This document shows, piece by piece, positions 1 to 10,195 of a DNA stretch of 64,000 bases (position 1 is the first letter of the stretch; each line of letters starts with the position of its first letter). This stretch comes from Xenopus tropicalis. Lineage: Eukaryota; Chordata; Amphibia; Anura; Pipidae. The notes beneath the pieces are model-generated. The model did not search any database. It was not told where the DNA came from and saw only the letters and a list, made by a program, of their open reading frames with translations. The position numbers were made by a program, and so were the translations under genes. The stretch is from positions 116,027,036 to 116,091,035 of the forward strand of contig NC_030677.2 in NCBI RefSeq assembly GCF_000004195.4, in the 5' to 3' direction.

Positions 1-227
1 TTTAAGTTTTAACGCTACGAAAAAGGCGCGACTTTTCGCACAAGTTTTAACGCTACGAAAAAATCGGCAGATTTTGCGCAACTTTCGGAATGGCTACGAA
101 AAAAACTCGCGTTTTTTCGCGCAAGTCGTAATGGCTACGAAAAACTCGCGTTTTTTCACGCAAATCGTATTGGTAACGAAAAAGTCGCGATAATTTCCGA
201 AAAGTCGTAAAGGCGCCGAAAAAATCG
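1..227 (-). repeat. CGAAAA-rich MITE, truncated copy
   Basis: The stretch is built of repeated words such as gctacgaaaaa, gtcgcga and aaatcgtattggtaacga. It is the reverse complement of the left half of the complete copy at 36906-37414. The copy is cut by the window start and ends near 227 inside the element. Frames read across it are chance products of the repeated words. It is non-autonomous and its transposase source is not visible. Confidence 0.75.
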
Positions 228-384
228 CAGTTCTAGCAGACTGAAAAGTTGTACCGTAGGAGTAACAATCAACTGTAAAAATGTAAATAGATTTAGTACC
301 ATGAATATTTGTTAAAAAAAAAACATTGCCACACAGTTTTGATATAAAATAGTTTAATTCTTCCACTAATAATAACTTATATTT
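228..384. other. AT-rich unique sequence
   Basis: No gene, repeat structure or regulatory motif is recognisable between the MITE end and the minisatellite. Confidence 0.4.
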
Positions 385-1530
385 AATTGTAGAAAGGCAA
401 CAAGATTAATGCACCAAGTAGTTACAACCAGATAATGATTAAGAACTGTAGGAATGCACACAATGTTAACATATTGGAGCTGTGACAAACTGAAAAGCCA
501 CAACATGGTAATTATGAACTGCATGGTTATAATAAACTACAGAAATACATACTGCATCCATATGTTGCAACAAGGTAATTATGATTTGCGGAAAAGCACA
601 TTAACATACTATATATTAATGTATTTCATAACTAGCTGAGACTTCATATTCTAAACTACAGGCACACATTATTAATACACTGAGTAGCAGTGACACTAAT
701 AAGAAACAACAGAAATATGCACGGTATACATATGCTTGGTAGTTGCAACAAAGTAATTATGATTTGCAGAAATGCACATAGTATTAACATTCTGAGTAGC
801 TTTGACAAGGCAATGATGAACTGCAGAAACATACAGAATATTGATAAACTTAGTAGTTGCAACAAGATACTGTAATTATGATCTACAGAATATTAGCTGT
901 AAGTAGTAGTGATGTAGCGAACATCGCCGAAAATGTTCGCGAACCCGTTCGCGGACTTTCGCCAAAACTCGCGAACTTTGCGAACCCCATAGACTTCAGT
1001 GGGAAGGCGAACTTTAAAACCTAGAAAAGCCATTTCTGGCCAGAAAACTGATTTTAAAGTTGTTTAAAGGGTGCCACGACCTGGACAGTGGCATGCAGGA
1101 GGGGGATCAACCTAAAATTTCTCTGAGAAATACTTTGTAAAAAAAACCGCCAAAAAAAACGCAAAAAAAAAAACCGCAAGCTATTCCTATGTATATGCAT
1201 AGGCGAAAAAATGCGGCGCCAAAAAAAAAACGCGGCGAACCCAAAGTGGCGAACATCGGCAAAAGTCCGCGAATTTGCGCGAATTAGTTCGCCGGCGAAC
1301 AGTTCGCTACATCTCTAGTAAGTAGGTAGTAGCTATAGTAGCTGTAACATGGTAAAAAAAACTGCAGAAAAATGCGCAGTATCCATATGTTTAGTAGTTA
1401 CAATAAATAATTATAAGTTGCGTTAATGCACAAAGTATTAATTATTAATTAATTAAGTTGCTGTGACATGGTAACAAGGGGATTATGAACTGAATAAATG
1501 GACAAGCTAATATATTAAATAGTTGTAAAA
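385..1530. repeat. Degenerate ~58-bp minisatellite, interrupted by a MITE
   Basis: A diverged unit recurs with the order gtagttgcaacaag, gtaattatgatttgcag, aaatgcacatagtattaaca. The clearest unit starts are at 739, 796 and 853, a spacing of 57 bp. Older, more diverged units run from about 418 and resume after the MITE at 911-1313 (for example gtagttacaataaataatta near 1402). Small frames between 454 and 875 are products of the repeat and not genes. I do not recognise the family. Confidence 0.7.
911..1313. mobile_element. MITE with gatgtagcgaac terminal inverted repeats
   Basis: The termini are perfect 12-bp inverted repeats, gatgtagcgaac at 911-922 and gttcgctacatc at 1302-1313. Inside, both ends are rich in gttcgcgaac-type words. 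The middle holds A-runs broken by cgc, and an ordinary sequence near 1060-1130. There is no coding capacity. A target duplication is not clear by eye, so I do not assign a superfamily. The element sits inside the 58-bp minisatellite and is therefore younger than it. Confidence 0.75.
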
Positions 1531-1859
1531 ATCCTAAACCTCTTTTGGAAGTTTAGAGGCAAAAGAAGGGAAGGGACATTTACCTTTGACTTCTACATGA
1601 TATCCACAGGTTTTAGCTGGCGAATTGTCGGGTTCAGATTTTTAGCTATTTGGACGCATAGTAAATCTCAAAAAAAATTTCAAATTTTTTTCCCTCGACT
1701 TTTAGCACTAAAAATCCGAATTGGGGAAAAAAAATATCTTATGGTTAGTAAATGGCTCCCATAAATTTTAATTCTTCTATTGGAAATATTGCACATATAT
1801 GTATTAATGACCATTAGTATTATACCATAAAATGCCACATTCATCAAAGTATGACAGGT
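1531..1859. other. AT-rich sequence, possible old MITE debris
   Basis: No gene is seen. Words such as tcgggttcagatttttagc and ccgaattgggg near 1630-1730 resemble the CGAAAA-type MITEs, but too loosely for a firm call. Confidence 0.3.
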
Positions 1860-2150
1860 CCGAATACAAAAATTTTTTTTTTTTTTTTTTTTTTTTTAGC
1901 AGTTAAAACTTTTGCGGATTTTTTTTGTACTTTGCGACAAAAAAGCTTTTCCTGTAGATTGTTCAGATATAAAAAGAAGTAATTTTCAGACATTATATGA
2001 TACAATTTTTTCGTATTTCAAGATACAAATTTTTCGTACTTGAAAAAGCACAATACAAAAAATTGTATGTAGTACGATTTTTTTTTTGTATCGTGCTTTT
2101 TAAAGGTATGAAAATCGTACTTTGATAAATCTGCCCCTTAGCATAGCAAT
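1860..2150. mobile_element. MITE fragment ending in tttgataaatctgcccc
   Basis: The right end, tttgataaatctgcccctta at 2133-2152, resembles the TAA-flanked termini with ggggc at 36906 and 35638. The interior contains a T-run of about 25 bases at 1873-1897 and repeated tacgattttt/aaattgtat words that can fold back on each other. The left terminus is missing or unrecognisable. It is non-coding. Confidence 0.45.
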
Positions 2151-2369
2151 ATCTAAAGTGCAAGTGTAAAATATAATGCCTTGGCAAGCTTAAAATTACT
2201 ATATCTGCTATCAATATAACATTTACGTTATTGTTAACATGTAAAATAGCACTTAGTCACCTTGACAGTGTATGTTGACAATCAAACATAAATATATTTA
2301 CCCTACTATTATTAACCAACATAGTGCAATTATAGCTATTTAACACCTCCACGTGTATATCACTTAAAC
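2151..2369. other. AT-rich sequence downstream of the LINE remnant
   Basis: No gene is seen. Because the LINE at 2370-2905 reads on the minus strand, this stretch could hold its 3' untranslated part, but no tail motif is recognisable. Confidence 0.3.
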
Positions 2370-2905
2370 TTATGCATGATTACATTGCAATGTGTTAAGC
2401 AATCTAATAGCATTAGGATAAAAACTGCCTCTGAATCTAGCAGTATGTGTTCTCTACCAGAGGGCAAAAAAAGAAATCAATGGCAATGCAGGGTAATTCA
2501 AATCTTTCACAATACACTCTGTTTTCCGAAGACAGTGCATGATATAAATATCCTAAATTGCTGTGAGAACTGTACTAATGATCTTCTGAGCTGTTTTCAC
2601 TGCTCTTTGCAAAGCTTTCTTTTCTTGTGCAGAGCAGCTACCATACCAAGATGTAATGCAACCTGTAAGGATAAACTCCACAGCACATCTATAAAAGCTA
2701 ATAAGGACTGTGGTAGACATCTGGGATTTTCTGAAGTGCCAAAAAAAATAAAGATGTTGTTGGGCCTTATTAATATTTTCTGTTTTATGATGTGACCACT
2801 TAAGATTACAATGTATGGTAATCCCAAGAAACCTAAATCTATTGACTCTCTTCACAACATCTTCCCCAATATAGATGGGATCATGAACCCCATGACCTGC
2901 TCTTT
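2370..2905 (-). pseudogene. LINE reverse transcriptase remnant (CR1/L2/Rex-like), C-terminal part
   Basis: The minus strand encodes the end of a non-LTR retrotransposon reverse transcriptase. An open stretch at 2553-2905 carries the thumb-side signature RFRFLGITI, then KAQQHLYFFWHFRK, then ISFYRCAVEFILTGCITSWYGS and KKALQRAVKTAQKI. A stop at about 2553 interrupts the frame, but the same frame continues with DIYIMHCLRK and ends in the tail motif RFRGSFYPNAIRLLN before the stop codon at 2370-2372. A further in-frame stop lies near 2455. The catalytic palm is absent, so the copy is 5'-truncated and inactive. The wording is typical of the L2/CR1/Rex group; the exact clade needs alignment. Confidence 0.82.
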
Positions 2906-2989
2906 AGTTATTCACCTGACACCAATCGTATAAACTCGACAGGGTATAAATTTCTTCTAAAAATCCCATAGGATTGAATAGAACATTGG

Positions 2990-3045
2990 TGAGTTTTTAT
3001 GTATTAAACTCTAAACTCACATTTTGATAAATCTGCCCTTTGGAG
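2990..3045. mobile_element. MITE terminal fragment
   Basis: The segment ends in ttttgataaatctgccctt, matching the right end of the element at 1860-2150. Only the terminus is recognisable. Confidence 0.35.
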
Positions 3046-4430
3046 AACAATAATGTGTTTAAGTTTCAATTTAAACTGAGTGAGGGGATTAACTTTTCCT
3101 TGATGGACAGGCTGTCAATGTCTATTCTATTCCTCTACTATTCTAAGCCTCCACAGGACTCAATGGTGCTCAACAGATCAAACATGTTGAATGTTTATTT
3201 TACAAAAGTTAACTAAACATTAATAAATCACAAATTTTGGGAGTTATTTTAGAAAAACTCGATTTTGGGGGGGGAATAATAATGAAAAAAATCAAGTTCT
3301 GGTGAAAACTAATTTGTAAATCTCGAAATTATCTAGAAGTAAGAAAAAATCCGACTTTATTTCATAATTGCTTAGTAAATTGCTGCGATATGTTTATAGT
3401 TGCACACTTTGCAATACAACCACCGAAGTGGTGAAGCTCATCCATTCAGTTGGCAGTGGATCACTAGAATCCAAGATACCCCTTCAGTCTTACTCTGCAC
3501 TTGTATAATGTCAGAAGTTTTGGCCTGGGGTGTCAGGGGCCCCTGCCACCTTAAGGGCTGCAAACCCCACCTCCCAACATGTACCTACGAGCTGTGCCCT
3601 GTAGTTTCTAGTTTACCTTGCCACTGCCTGCACCCTCCACAACCCTATGTCGTAGCAGGGTAATCAGCAGGTCCTCGTGTCCCACAGGTCCAGTCCAACA
3701 CTGAATGATTCTGGACTGATGTTATCAGACATTTTTGATCTGTCTAAAGCATGCTACTATACGTTGCTATGCTAGATTTGGTGTTTTAAAGAGGCATTCC
3801 CTGCCTGCCGCAGTTAGAACTGCCACTCCAATATTTTTCTCATAACAAATCTTATCCTGGCTTTCTGGTTTTATTTTACGCCAAAGCAAAAGTAATCAAG
3901 AGTAAATAACAACTTCATGCAATACGTGCAATGATTTGTGTTTTGTAGCAATTTTGTCGTTAGATGGATTCTGATTATTATAAGGTGAGAAGAAAAACAA
4001 ACTGGAACCGGTTATCACCTGAAATAAAGGCCGTATAGCAGCTTCATGATTGAAAAGAGCTTATCAGGAGGATGACAATATTTATTCTGCCTTTCATGTT
4101 TCTATAAATTCAGCTTTGAATAGAGTAAAACAAACTTCATTTATATCTTTACCCGACTTTCTTTTAGTTTTGCTTGTTTCTTTTGCTTTTGTTCTCCAAA
4201 TTATACTGTTTGTAACTGTATTGATTTAGCAGGGACATTTGGGTTGTAGGTAGGGATACACAATCCACAATTTTAGGATTTGGCCAAATGCCATGCATGC
4301 ACAGTAAGCATAGCCAGCAGCACCAATTGCAGTAAAACCTGCAATCACAGTAGCAGGTAGCACACACTGGGGCACCTAGCACACACGGGTCTATGTCAGA
4401 TTTTTTTTTTCCACTTGGAACCCATACAAT
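3046..4430. other. Non-coding sequence, partly GC-richer
   Basis: The section 3510-3740 is markedly GC-richer (gggcccctgccaccttaagg and similar) than its surroundings and may be an old repeat, but I do not recognise it. An open frame at 3400-3663 shows no protein motif. The rest is ordinary AT-rich sequence. Confidence 0.3.
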
Positions 4431-4439
4431 CATAGCAGG

Positions 4440-5720
4440 CAGATGTAGTGGTAGACTGGCTCACTAGCTACTTTCTTTGCTGCAGACACTAGGGAACTGC
4501 TGGAGGTCACCTCAGATGCCAATTCGGCTGGGGGATTCTATGCAGTCTCCGTTATTGTTTGAGTTTGAGGGGGACTTGAGTCCAGACACCCAGGATATTT
4601 TGAGTAGCTGACAGCCATGGGGGTGCATTTCTGTCTGATGAGGAGGAGGAGAGTGTGGCACTGCCTAGCACCTCAGCAGTAGGCTATGTCAGGAAGGGTC
4701 CCCTAATGGCAGGGCGGCAGGCTGCTGTTGTTGAGGTGCAGGCCATCTTGCAGTATGAGGGTGCCATGTACAATGCAAGGTTGGGATCGGGAGTATTTTG
4801 ATAACAGGTACAGACCCTGAGTGCCGGCTCAGGGGGATTTCAACAGCAGCAGTTCAGAGGGGGAACTGTGTGTTGTTGCCGATGATAAGAGCCAGCCCTA
4901 CAGAGACAGGAGACCCCACCTTCCATTGCTAGGGGGAAGACAGAGCAGCAGCACTGCACGCGGTCCAGGGGCACTGGACATATGGATAAAAAATTGCAGC
5001 CTCTGGTAGGCAGGTGGTGGATGTACTTAAGTGTTGTTTTTTACATGCCAATCCAAGGACCAGTCAGTAGCAAACTCTGCCAGTTGAAAATTCATAGCGG
5101 GCAGCCGGGGTCACACTTAGGAACTTCATCTGTAAGTTTCCATATGCAACATCATCCCAGGATGAAGTGTAAGCAGTACCAAAGTGGCAGGGCACAGGAC
5201 AGTCATGCTTCCTTTCCACCTCTTCCGTCCCCAGCTTCCCATCCCATGGAGCATTGGAAACTGATTCAGAGGCTCATACCTGGAGGAGGCTACTATGCCA
5301 CTCGGCCTTTTTTGCAAGCTCCTCTGTCTCTTCATCTCCTGCGTAGCCCCCTGTTCTTCTCACATTTGCTGGACCACACATCTTTCTCCCTTAGTTATTT
5401 TCAAGTGCAGAGTCTCAATGCCTCCCAGGCAAAGCTGCTGGCAGTGCAGCTGCTGCCTGTCAGCTGGTTGATGCAGAGCCCCCTTCTGCTAGCTAATGGC
5501 TTGTGCTGCCCTTAACTGGCAGATCCACAGCTGCCATTATTTTGCCAGGAAGCCCACCCCCGGTCTCTACCAGGAGGTGGTTGAGAATGCGTCTATGACA
5601 GTGGATCACACTGTCAACAGCAGGGTGCACTGTACCATGGACACTTGTGCCAGTAGACAAGGGCAGGGGTGGTACATATCCTACACTGCCCATTGGATCA
5701 CTTGATGAGTGCTGGGAGGG
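4440..5720 (+). pseudogene. BED zinc finger / hAT-type (ZBED-like) transposase remnant
   Basis: Three overlapping open stretches (4821-5009, 4982-5515 and 5496-5705) in different frames read as one decayed protein. An N-terminal region rich in S, E and G is followed at about 5065-5165 by a BED-finger-like block: KLCQLKIHSGQPGSHLGTSS and then FHMQHH. The second metal-binding cysteine seems to have become lysine. Downstream come LNASQAKLLAVQLLPVS, GLCCP continuing across a frameshift near 5500 into NWQIHSCHYFARKPTPGLYQ, then TMDTCASRQGQGWYISYTAH near 5632-5690, which corresponds to the D-x-W-T-S...Y...TAH block of hAT/ZBED transposases. The whole section is GC-richer than its neighbours. The catalytic core and the C-terminal dimerisation region are not seen before the Tc1 insertion at 5846. 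It is most likely a dead transposon; a decayed domesticated ZBED gene is a less likely alternative. Confidence 0.62.
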
Positions 5721-5845
5721 TGTAAGAAAGGGTGATCCCCTCAGGTTAGAGGTGCCTTCATCATAAGGTGAAAGGGAAGCCCCTCTCCCACTGCCTCCAC
5801 TACCTCTTCTTCCTCCACTGCCACACCCCCAGGGCTAGGTATGTA

Positions 5846-7308
5846 CAGTGAGGAACATAAGTATTTGAACACCCTGCGATTTTGCAAGTTCTCCCACTTA
5901 GAAATCACGGAGGGGTCTGAAATTCACATTGTAGGTGCATTCCCACTGTGAGAGACAGCATTTTTTTTAAAAATTCAGAAAATCACATTGTATGATTTTT
6001 AAAGAATGTATTTGTATTGCACTGCTGCACATAAGTATTTGAACACCTGAGAAAATCAGTGTTAATATTTGGTACAGAAGCCTTTGTTTGCAATTACAAA
6101 GGTCAAAAGTTTCCTGTAGTTCTTGACCAGGTTTGCACACACTGCAACAGGGATTTTGGCCCACTCCTCCACACAGATCTCTTCTACATCTGTTAGGTTT
6201 CGGGACTATCAACACGGAGTTTCAGCTCCCTTCAAAGATTTTCTATTGGATTTAGGTCTGGAGACTGGCTAGGCCACTCCAGAACAGTGATATGCCTCTC
6301 ACGGAGCCACTCCTTGGTTATCCTGGCTGTGTGCTTCAGGTCATTGTCATGTTGGGAGACCCAGCCATGAGCCATCTTCAATGCTCTGACTGAGGGAAGG
6401 AGGTTGTTGCTCAAAATCTCACAATACGTGGCCCTATTCATCCTCTCCTTAATACAGTGCAGTCGTCCTGTCCCCTTCGCAGAAAAGCGCCCCCAAAGCA
6501 TGATGTTACCACCCCCATGCTTCACAGTAGGGATGGTGTTCTCATCCTTAATTTTCCTCCAAACACTGCAAGTGAAGTTTAAACCAAAAAGTTCTACTTT
6601 CGTCTCATCTGACCACATGACTTTCTCCCATGCCTCCTTTGGATCATCCAGATGGTCACTGGTAAACCTCAGACGGGCCTGGACATGTGATGACATGTGA
6701 TGCAGGGGAACCTTCCGTGCATTGCATAATTTGAAACAATGACGGCATAGTGTTCTACCGACAGTGACCTTTGAAACTGTAGTCCCAGCTCTCTTCATGT
6801 CATTGACCAGCTCCTCCCTTGTAGTTCTGGACTGATTCCTCACCTTTCTTATCATCAGTGATACCCCACGAGGTGAGATCTTGCATGGAGCCCCAGTCCT
6901 AGGGAGACTGACAGTCGTCTTTAGCCTCTTCCATTTTCTAACAATTGCTCCAACAGCTACCCATGGTAGTAGTTGGAGTCTGACTGACTGTGGGGTGGAC
7001 AGGTGTCTTTAAAGAGCTCAGACAGGTGCTACTAATTTAGATTAATGAGTGGAGTTGAGGTGGGCAGAGTAACAGGTCTTTGAGAGCCAGAATTCTTGCT
7101 GATTACCAGCGTTCAAATACTTATGTGCGGCAGTGCAATACAAATACATTCTTTAAAAATTATACAGTGTGATTTCCTGAATTTTTTTTTAAACGCTGTC
7201 TCTCACAGTGGGAATGCACCTACAATGTGAATTTCAGACCCCTCCATGATTTCTAAGTGGGAGAACTTGCAAAATCACAGGGTGTTCGAATAGTTATGTT
7301 CCTCACTG
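5846..7308 (-). mobile_element. Tc1-like transposon, IR/DR type, 1463 bp
   Basis: The element starts with cagtgaggaacataagtatt and ends with the reverse complement, and each side is flanked by the TA target (5844-5845 and 7309-7310). The terminal inverted repeats are about 200 bp (5846-6047 and 7110-7308). Each carries the terminal motif twice: an outer copy and an inner copy (cacataagtatttgaacacc at 6028-6047; its complement at 7110-7128). That is the IR/DR arrangement of transposase binding sites in Tc1-like elements. The two terminal repeats differ at several positions, so the insertion is not recent. It encodes one transposase, on the minus strand, which is broken. Confidence 0.95.
6062..6964 (-). 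pseudogene. Tc1-like transposase, inactivated
   Basis: DDE transposase that would cut and paste its own element at TA. The likely start codon is at 6962-6964. Directly after it the segment encoding the first helix-turn-helix of the paired-like DNA-binding domain appears deleted, leaving [10 protein letters not shown] out of frame with the ATG. From there the frame is open: [19 protein letters not shown] (an internal GRPR-like region is not obvious), then [11 protein letters not shown] with the first catalytic aspartate, [19 protein letters not shown] with the second, and [10 protein letters not shown] with the terminal glutamate. The next codon, normally tryptophan, is TGA at about 6232. A frameshift then follows, after which [13 protein letters not shown] and CTKY with the natural stop at 6062-6064 are readable. 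All three catalytic acids remain, but the deletion, stop and frameshift make it dead. Confidence 0.93.
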
Positions 7309-7310
7309 TA

Positions 7311-7710
7311 CATGTCACCCTTAAGTGTCCCCACAGAGTACAACAACAAAAAAGAAGGCCCATGAAGAGACTGGACAGGATACTGGAAAGGAAGTATGGT
7401 CTTGACATCAAGCTCTGGATTTTGCAAGGGATCTGGAGTGATGTAAAAAGCAGACATCCAAAGCTGCAGAGTATCTTAATCTTGCAAGCAAAGAATAGAT
7501 GCATTTATTTGTATGTTATTTTAATTCATCTTCTTTTCTTGTAAAGCTTAGTTTATCTTGCTTTAATATGTAGCACTTTGTAAAGAAAATGATTTCTATG
7601 AGATAAAATAGAAAGCAAACTAGTTTACTTTCTTTGAAGTTATGTGATTATTTTCAATCTCAGGTAATATTACACTTACACATAAAAATATGCTTCATTC
7701 ATTTTAATGT
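7311..7710. other. Sequence right of the Tc1 insertion
   Basis: The stretch 7311-7545 continues the moderately GC-rich sequence left of the Tc1 element and may be the 3' continuation of the BED/hAT remnant; it carries an open frame at 7257-7544 without recognisable motifs. After 7545 the sequence is AT-rich and featureless. Confidence 0.3.
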
Positions 7711-8037
7711 TTGGGATACAAAGCACCCAGATATCTGTTGGTTACAGATTTTTTTATTATCCAGAAAGCTTTGAATAATGGAGATATCTACCACAGAGTC
7801 AGTTTTAAGCAAATAATTACCATTACCAACAGTAACTTGTACTTAATCCTATCTAATATAAGATTGATCCCAATTGGAGGCAAAACAATGCTATTGGGTA
7901 TATTTAATTTTTTAATTTTTTTTTCAGTAGATAGATTATTTTTCAGGTATGGAGACCCAAATTATGGAAAGATCCCTTATCTGGAAAACACCCGGTCCTG
8001 GGGTCTGAACATTTTGGATAACAGGTCCCATACCTGT
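7711..8037. mobile_element. TA-flanked tacaggtatggga MITE, copy 1 (old)
   Basis: Internal words shared with the other copies are present: gtaacttgtacttaatcc, attggaggcaaaacaatgct, attgggt, aaagatcccttatctgga and ggataacaggtcccatacct. The right end is intact; the left end is heavily mutated. It is the most diverged of the seven copies here. No coding capacity; an open frame at 7711-8109 is spurious. Confidence 0.75.
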
Positions 8038-8870
8038 AATATATTTAATAAACTATATATATTTAATAAACTATTTATGGTACATTTTAGTAAACAGCAA
8101 AATAGTTAGTAGTAGTAGTAGAAGAAACCATTACCGGTCTACCAGAGGCAATGTCAAAAATCACCAACATGGGAGCCTTTTTTCCTCATTGAAAAAGTAA
8201 TTGTAGCATAGTGGAAAGGAGGTCCTCTAACAAGTTTGTATAGGTTTACTGAGCAAAAACCACATGTAATATTGCCTTCCCATTGACTCCAATGCAAATC
8301 TAGATTTCTAAATGTCTAAAGGGAATATTAGTATGCACATTATGAGTTCCCAAGTTTACAAATGGTAATATAATAAATAAAAGAGACTATTAAAATGAGT
8401 TTTTTTGCAGCCCTACAATGTAAATGTATTAAGTGTACCAAGATCATTTGCAAAGCTATAAAATGGTTACACTATAAAACAGTTGTAAAACTGCAGGGAT
8501 TATAGTTTAGTGCCTAATCAGCTGAGTAATTGAAGTGCTTATAAATGCAGCACTTATTGTCAATTAGTCGTGTAAATAGTTTTTATAGAGAAAAAGGAGA
8601 TGAAGTTTTGAAAATTCATACAAAGACACTGAAATGTGTATGGTGCACAACAGCAGTTGCTTTACTAGAAAAATAAAAGAAGCTGACAATTATACTCTTT
8701 TAAGTGAAAGTCGACACCCACTTAAAAGTTTTTATCTCTGTTTTTGTTCAGGATATACACTTGGCACCTTTCCTTCTCCTTTAAGTGCCCATGTTCAGTT
8801 GCAAGCCGCCATGTTTTTTACATAAAATTGTTTCCCCTCTATAATTCCATCATCATTGTGTCTGCCAGTG
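8038..8870. other. No recognisable feature
   Basis: AT-rich sequence with a short tagtag run near 8106. No repeat or gene is recognised. Confidence 0.4.
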
Positions 8871-8873
8871 GCA

Positions 8874-9540
8874 AGTAACATAGTAAGTTAGGTTGAAAAA
8901 AGACGGATGGCCATCACATTCAACCATAATGCCTATATACTGTATAACCTGCCTAAGTTCTAGTTGATCCAGAGGAAGGCAAAAAAACCCATCTGAAGCC
9001 TCTCTAATTTGCCACAGAGGGGGAAAAATTCCTTCCTGATTCCAAGATGGCAATTGGACCAGTCCCTGGATCAACTTGTACTAAGAGCTATCTTCCATAA
9101 CTCTGTATTCCCTCACTTGCTAAAAACCCATCCAGTCCCTTCTTGAAGCTACATAATGTATCAGCCAGCACGACTGATTCAGGGAGGGAATTCCACAACT
9201 TCACAGCTCTCACAGTAAAAAATCCTTTCTGAATATTTAAACGGAACCTCCTTTCTTCTAAACGGAGTGGGTGCCCTCTTGTCCATTGGAAGGACCTACT
9301 GGTAAATAAAACATTAGAAAGGTTATTATATGATCCCCTTATAAATTTATACATAGTTATCATATCACCTCTTAAGCGCCTCTTCTCCAGTGTAAACAGA
9401 CCCAACTTGGCCAGTCTTTCTTCATAACTGAGACTTTCCATACCCTTTACCAGCTTAGTTGCCCTTCTCTGGACCCTCTCTAATTCAATAATGTCCTGTT
9501 TTAGCACTGGAGACCAAAACTGAACAGCATGTTCTAGTGT
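8874..9540 (-). pseudogene. CR1-like LINE 3' end: C-terminal coding part plus 3' tail
   Basis: The minus strand is open from about 9540 to the stop at 9088 and reads HAVQFWSPVLKQDI, ELERVQRRATKLVKG, LSYEERLAKLGLFTLEKRRL, GDMITMYKF and VRAVKLWNSLPESVV. These are typical of the extreme C-terminus of CR1-type LINE polymerases, after the reverse transcriptase core. The 3' untranslated part runs on to about 8874 and finishes with acatagtaagttaggttgaa, the same tail as the copies at 10131, 23036 and 30497. The unbroken frame of about 150 codons suggests a fairly young 5'-truncated insertion. Upstream of about 9540 the match stops. Confidence 0.88.
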
Positions 9541-10130
9541 GCTTGGTGTTTTCGCCTCTGATGCATTAAAATGCATGCAATTGTGCCTCAAGGTGAATCA
9601 GTTTTGAAGATCTTCAGTGTTTGGGTTAAAACATTGCCATCGCTTTGTCTATCATCTGTGACCATTATTGCATAGCTGTAACTGTGGCTGTGTTGCATGA
9701 ATAAGCGAGTCATAAAACCAATGCCAAGGAATCTCCATAGAGAACATTTAGATGCATAAAGGATTAAAAATGGAGCAGACCTTTCATTTTGGAAATTGAT
9801 TGTTTAAATTAGAAGTTGTTTTTGTGATATAGATTCTTTACTTAAACCCATTGTGCTTTACTTGCTATTGGTTGACCAAGTCACATGACTAATGGCTTTA
9901 AGTGACTTACTGTGCACACGACCTCATAATATACCTGCATAAAACATACCTAGGGTATGTCATTAATTATGCTGATATTGATAATAGAATGGTACAAAGG
10001 TTTATGTTGTTGTGTACAGAATACCTATTAACATATTATTTCGTTATGTTCAAAGAATGGTTCTTGCTCCAGAAGACTGGGGCCGATATGGACAAAAAAT
10101 TCCTGCTTACTTATGCCACCCTATTCATGG
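9541..10130. other. Unique sequence
   Basis: Near 9560-9598 there is a small imperfect inverted repeat around gcattaaaatgcatgcaatt. The rest is non-repetitive sequence without a gene. An open frame at 9902-10147 has no motif. Confidence 0.35.
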
Positions 10131-10195
10131 GTCACATAGTAATATAATAGATGAGGTTGAAAAAGAAAATATGTCCATCAAGTTGAAACCTGCCT
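10131..10195 (-). repeat. CR1-like LINE 3' tail fragment
   Basis: The words cacatagtaatataatagat, gaggttgaaaaagaaaa and gtccatcaagttgaaacctg match the tail sequences at 8874 and 23036. Only the last ~65 bp of the LINE are present. Confidence 0.65.

Noticed and set aside
385..910. CRISPR array
   Set aside because: Units are diverged along their full length and there is no repeat-spacer alternation; the genome is a vertebrate.
2376..2795. 139-codon plus-strand frame
   Set aside because: It is the antisense of the LINE reverse transcriptase remnant, which has clear motifs on the minus strand.
6404..6700. 98-codon plus-strand frame
   Set aside because: Antisense of the Tc1-like transposase.
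7711..8109. 132-codon open frame
   Set aside because: It lies across a MITE and is explained by the element; no protein similarity recognised.
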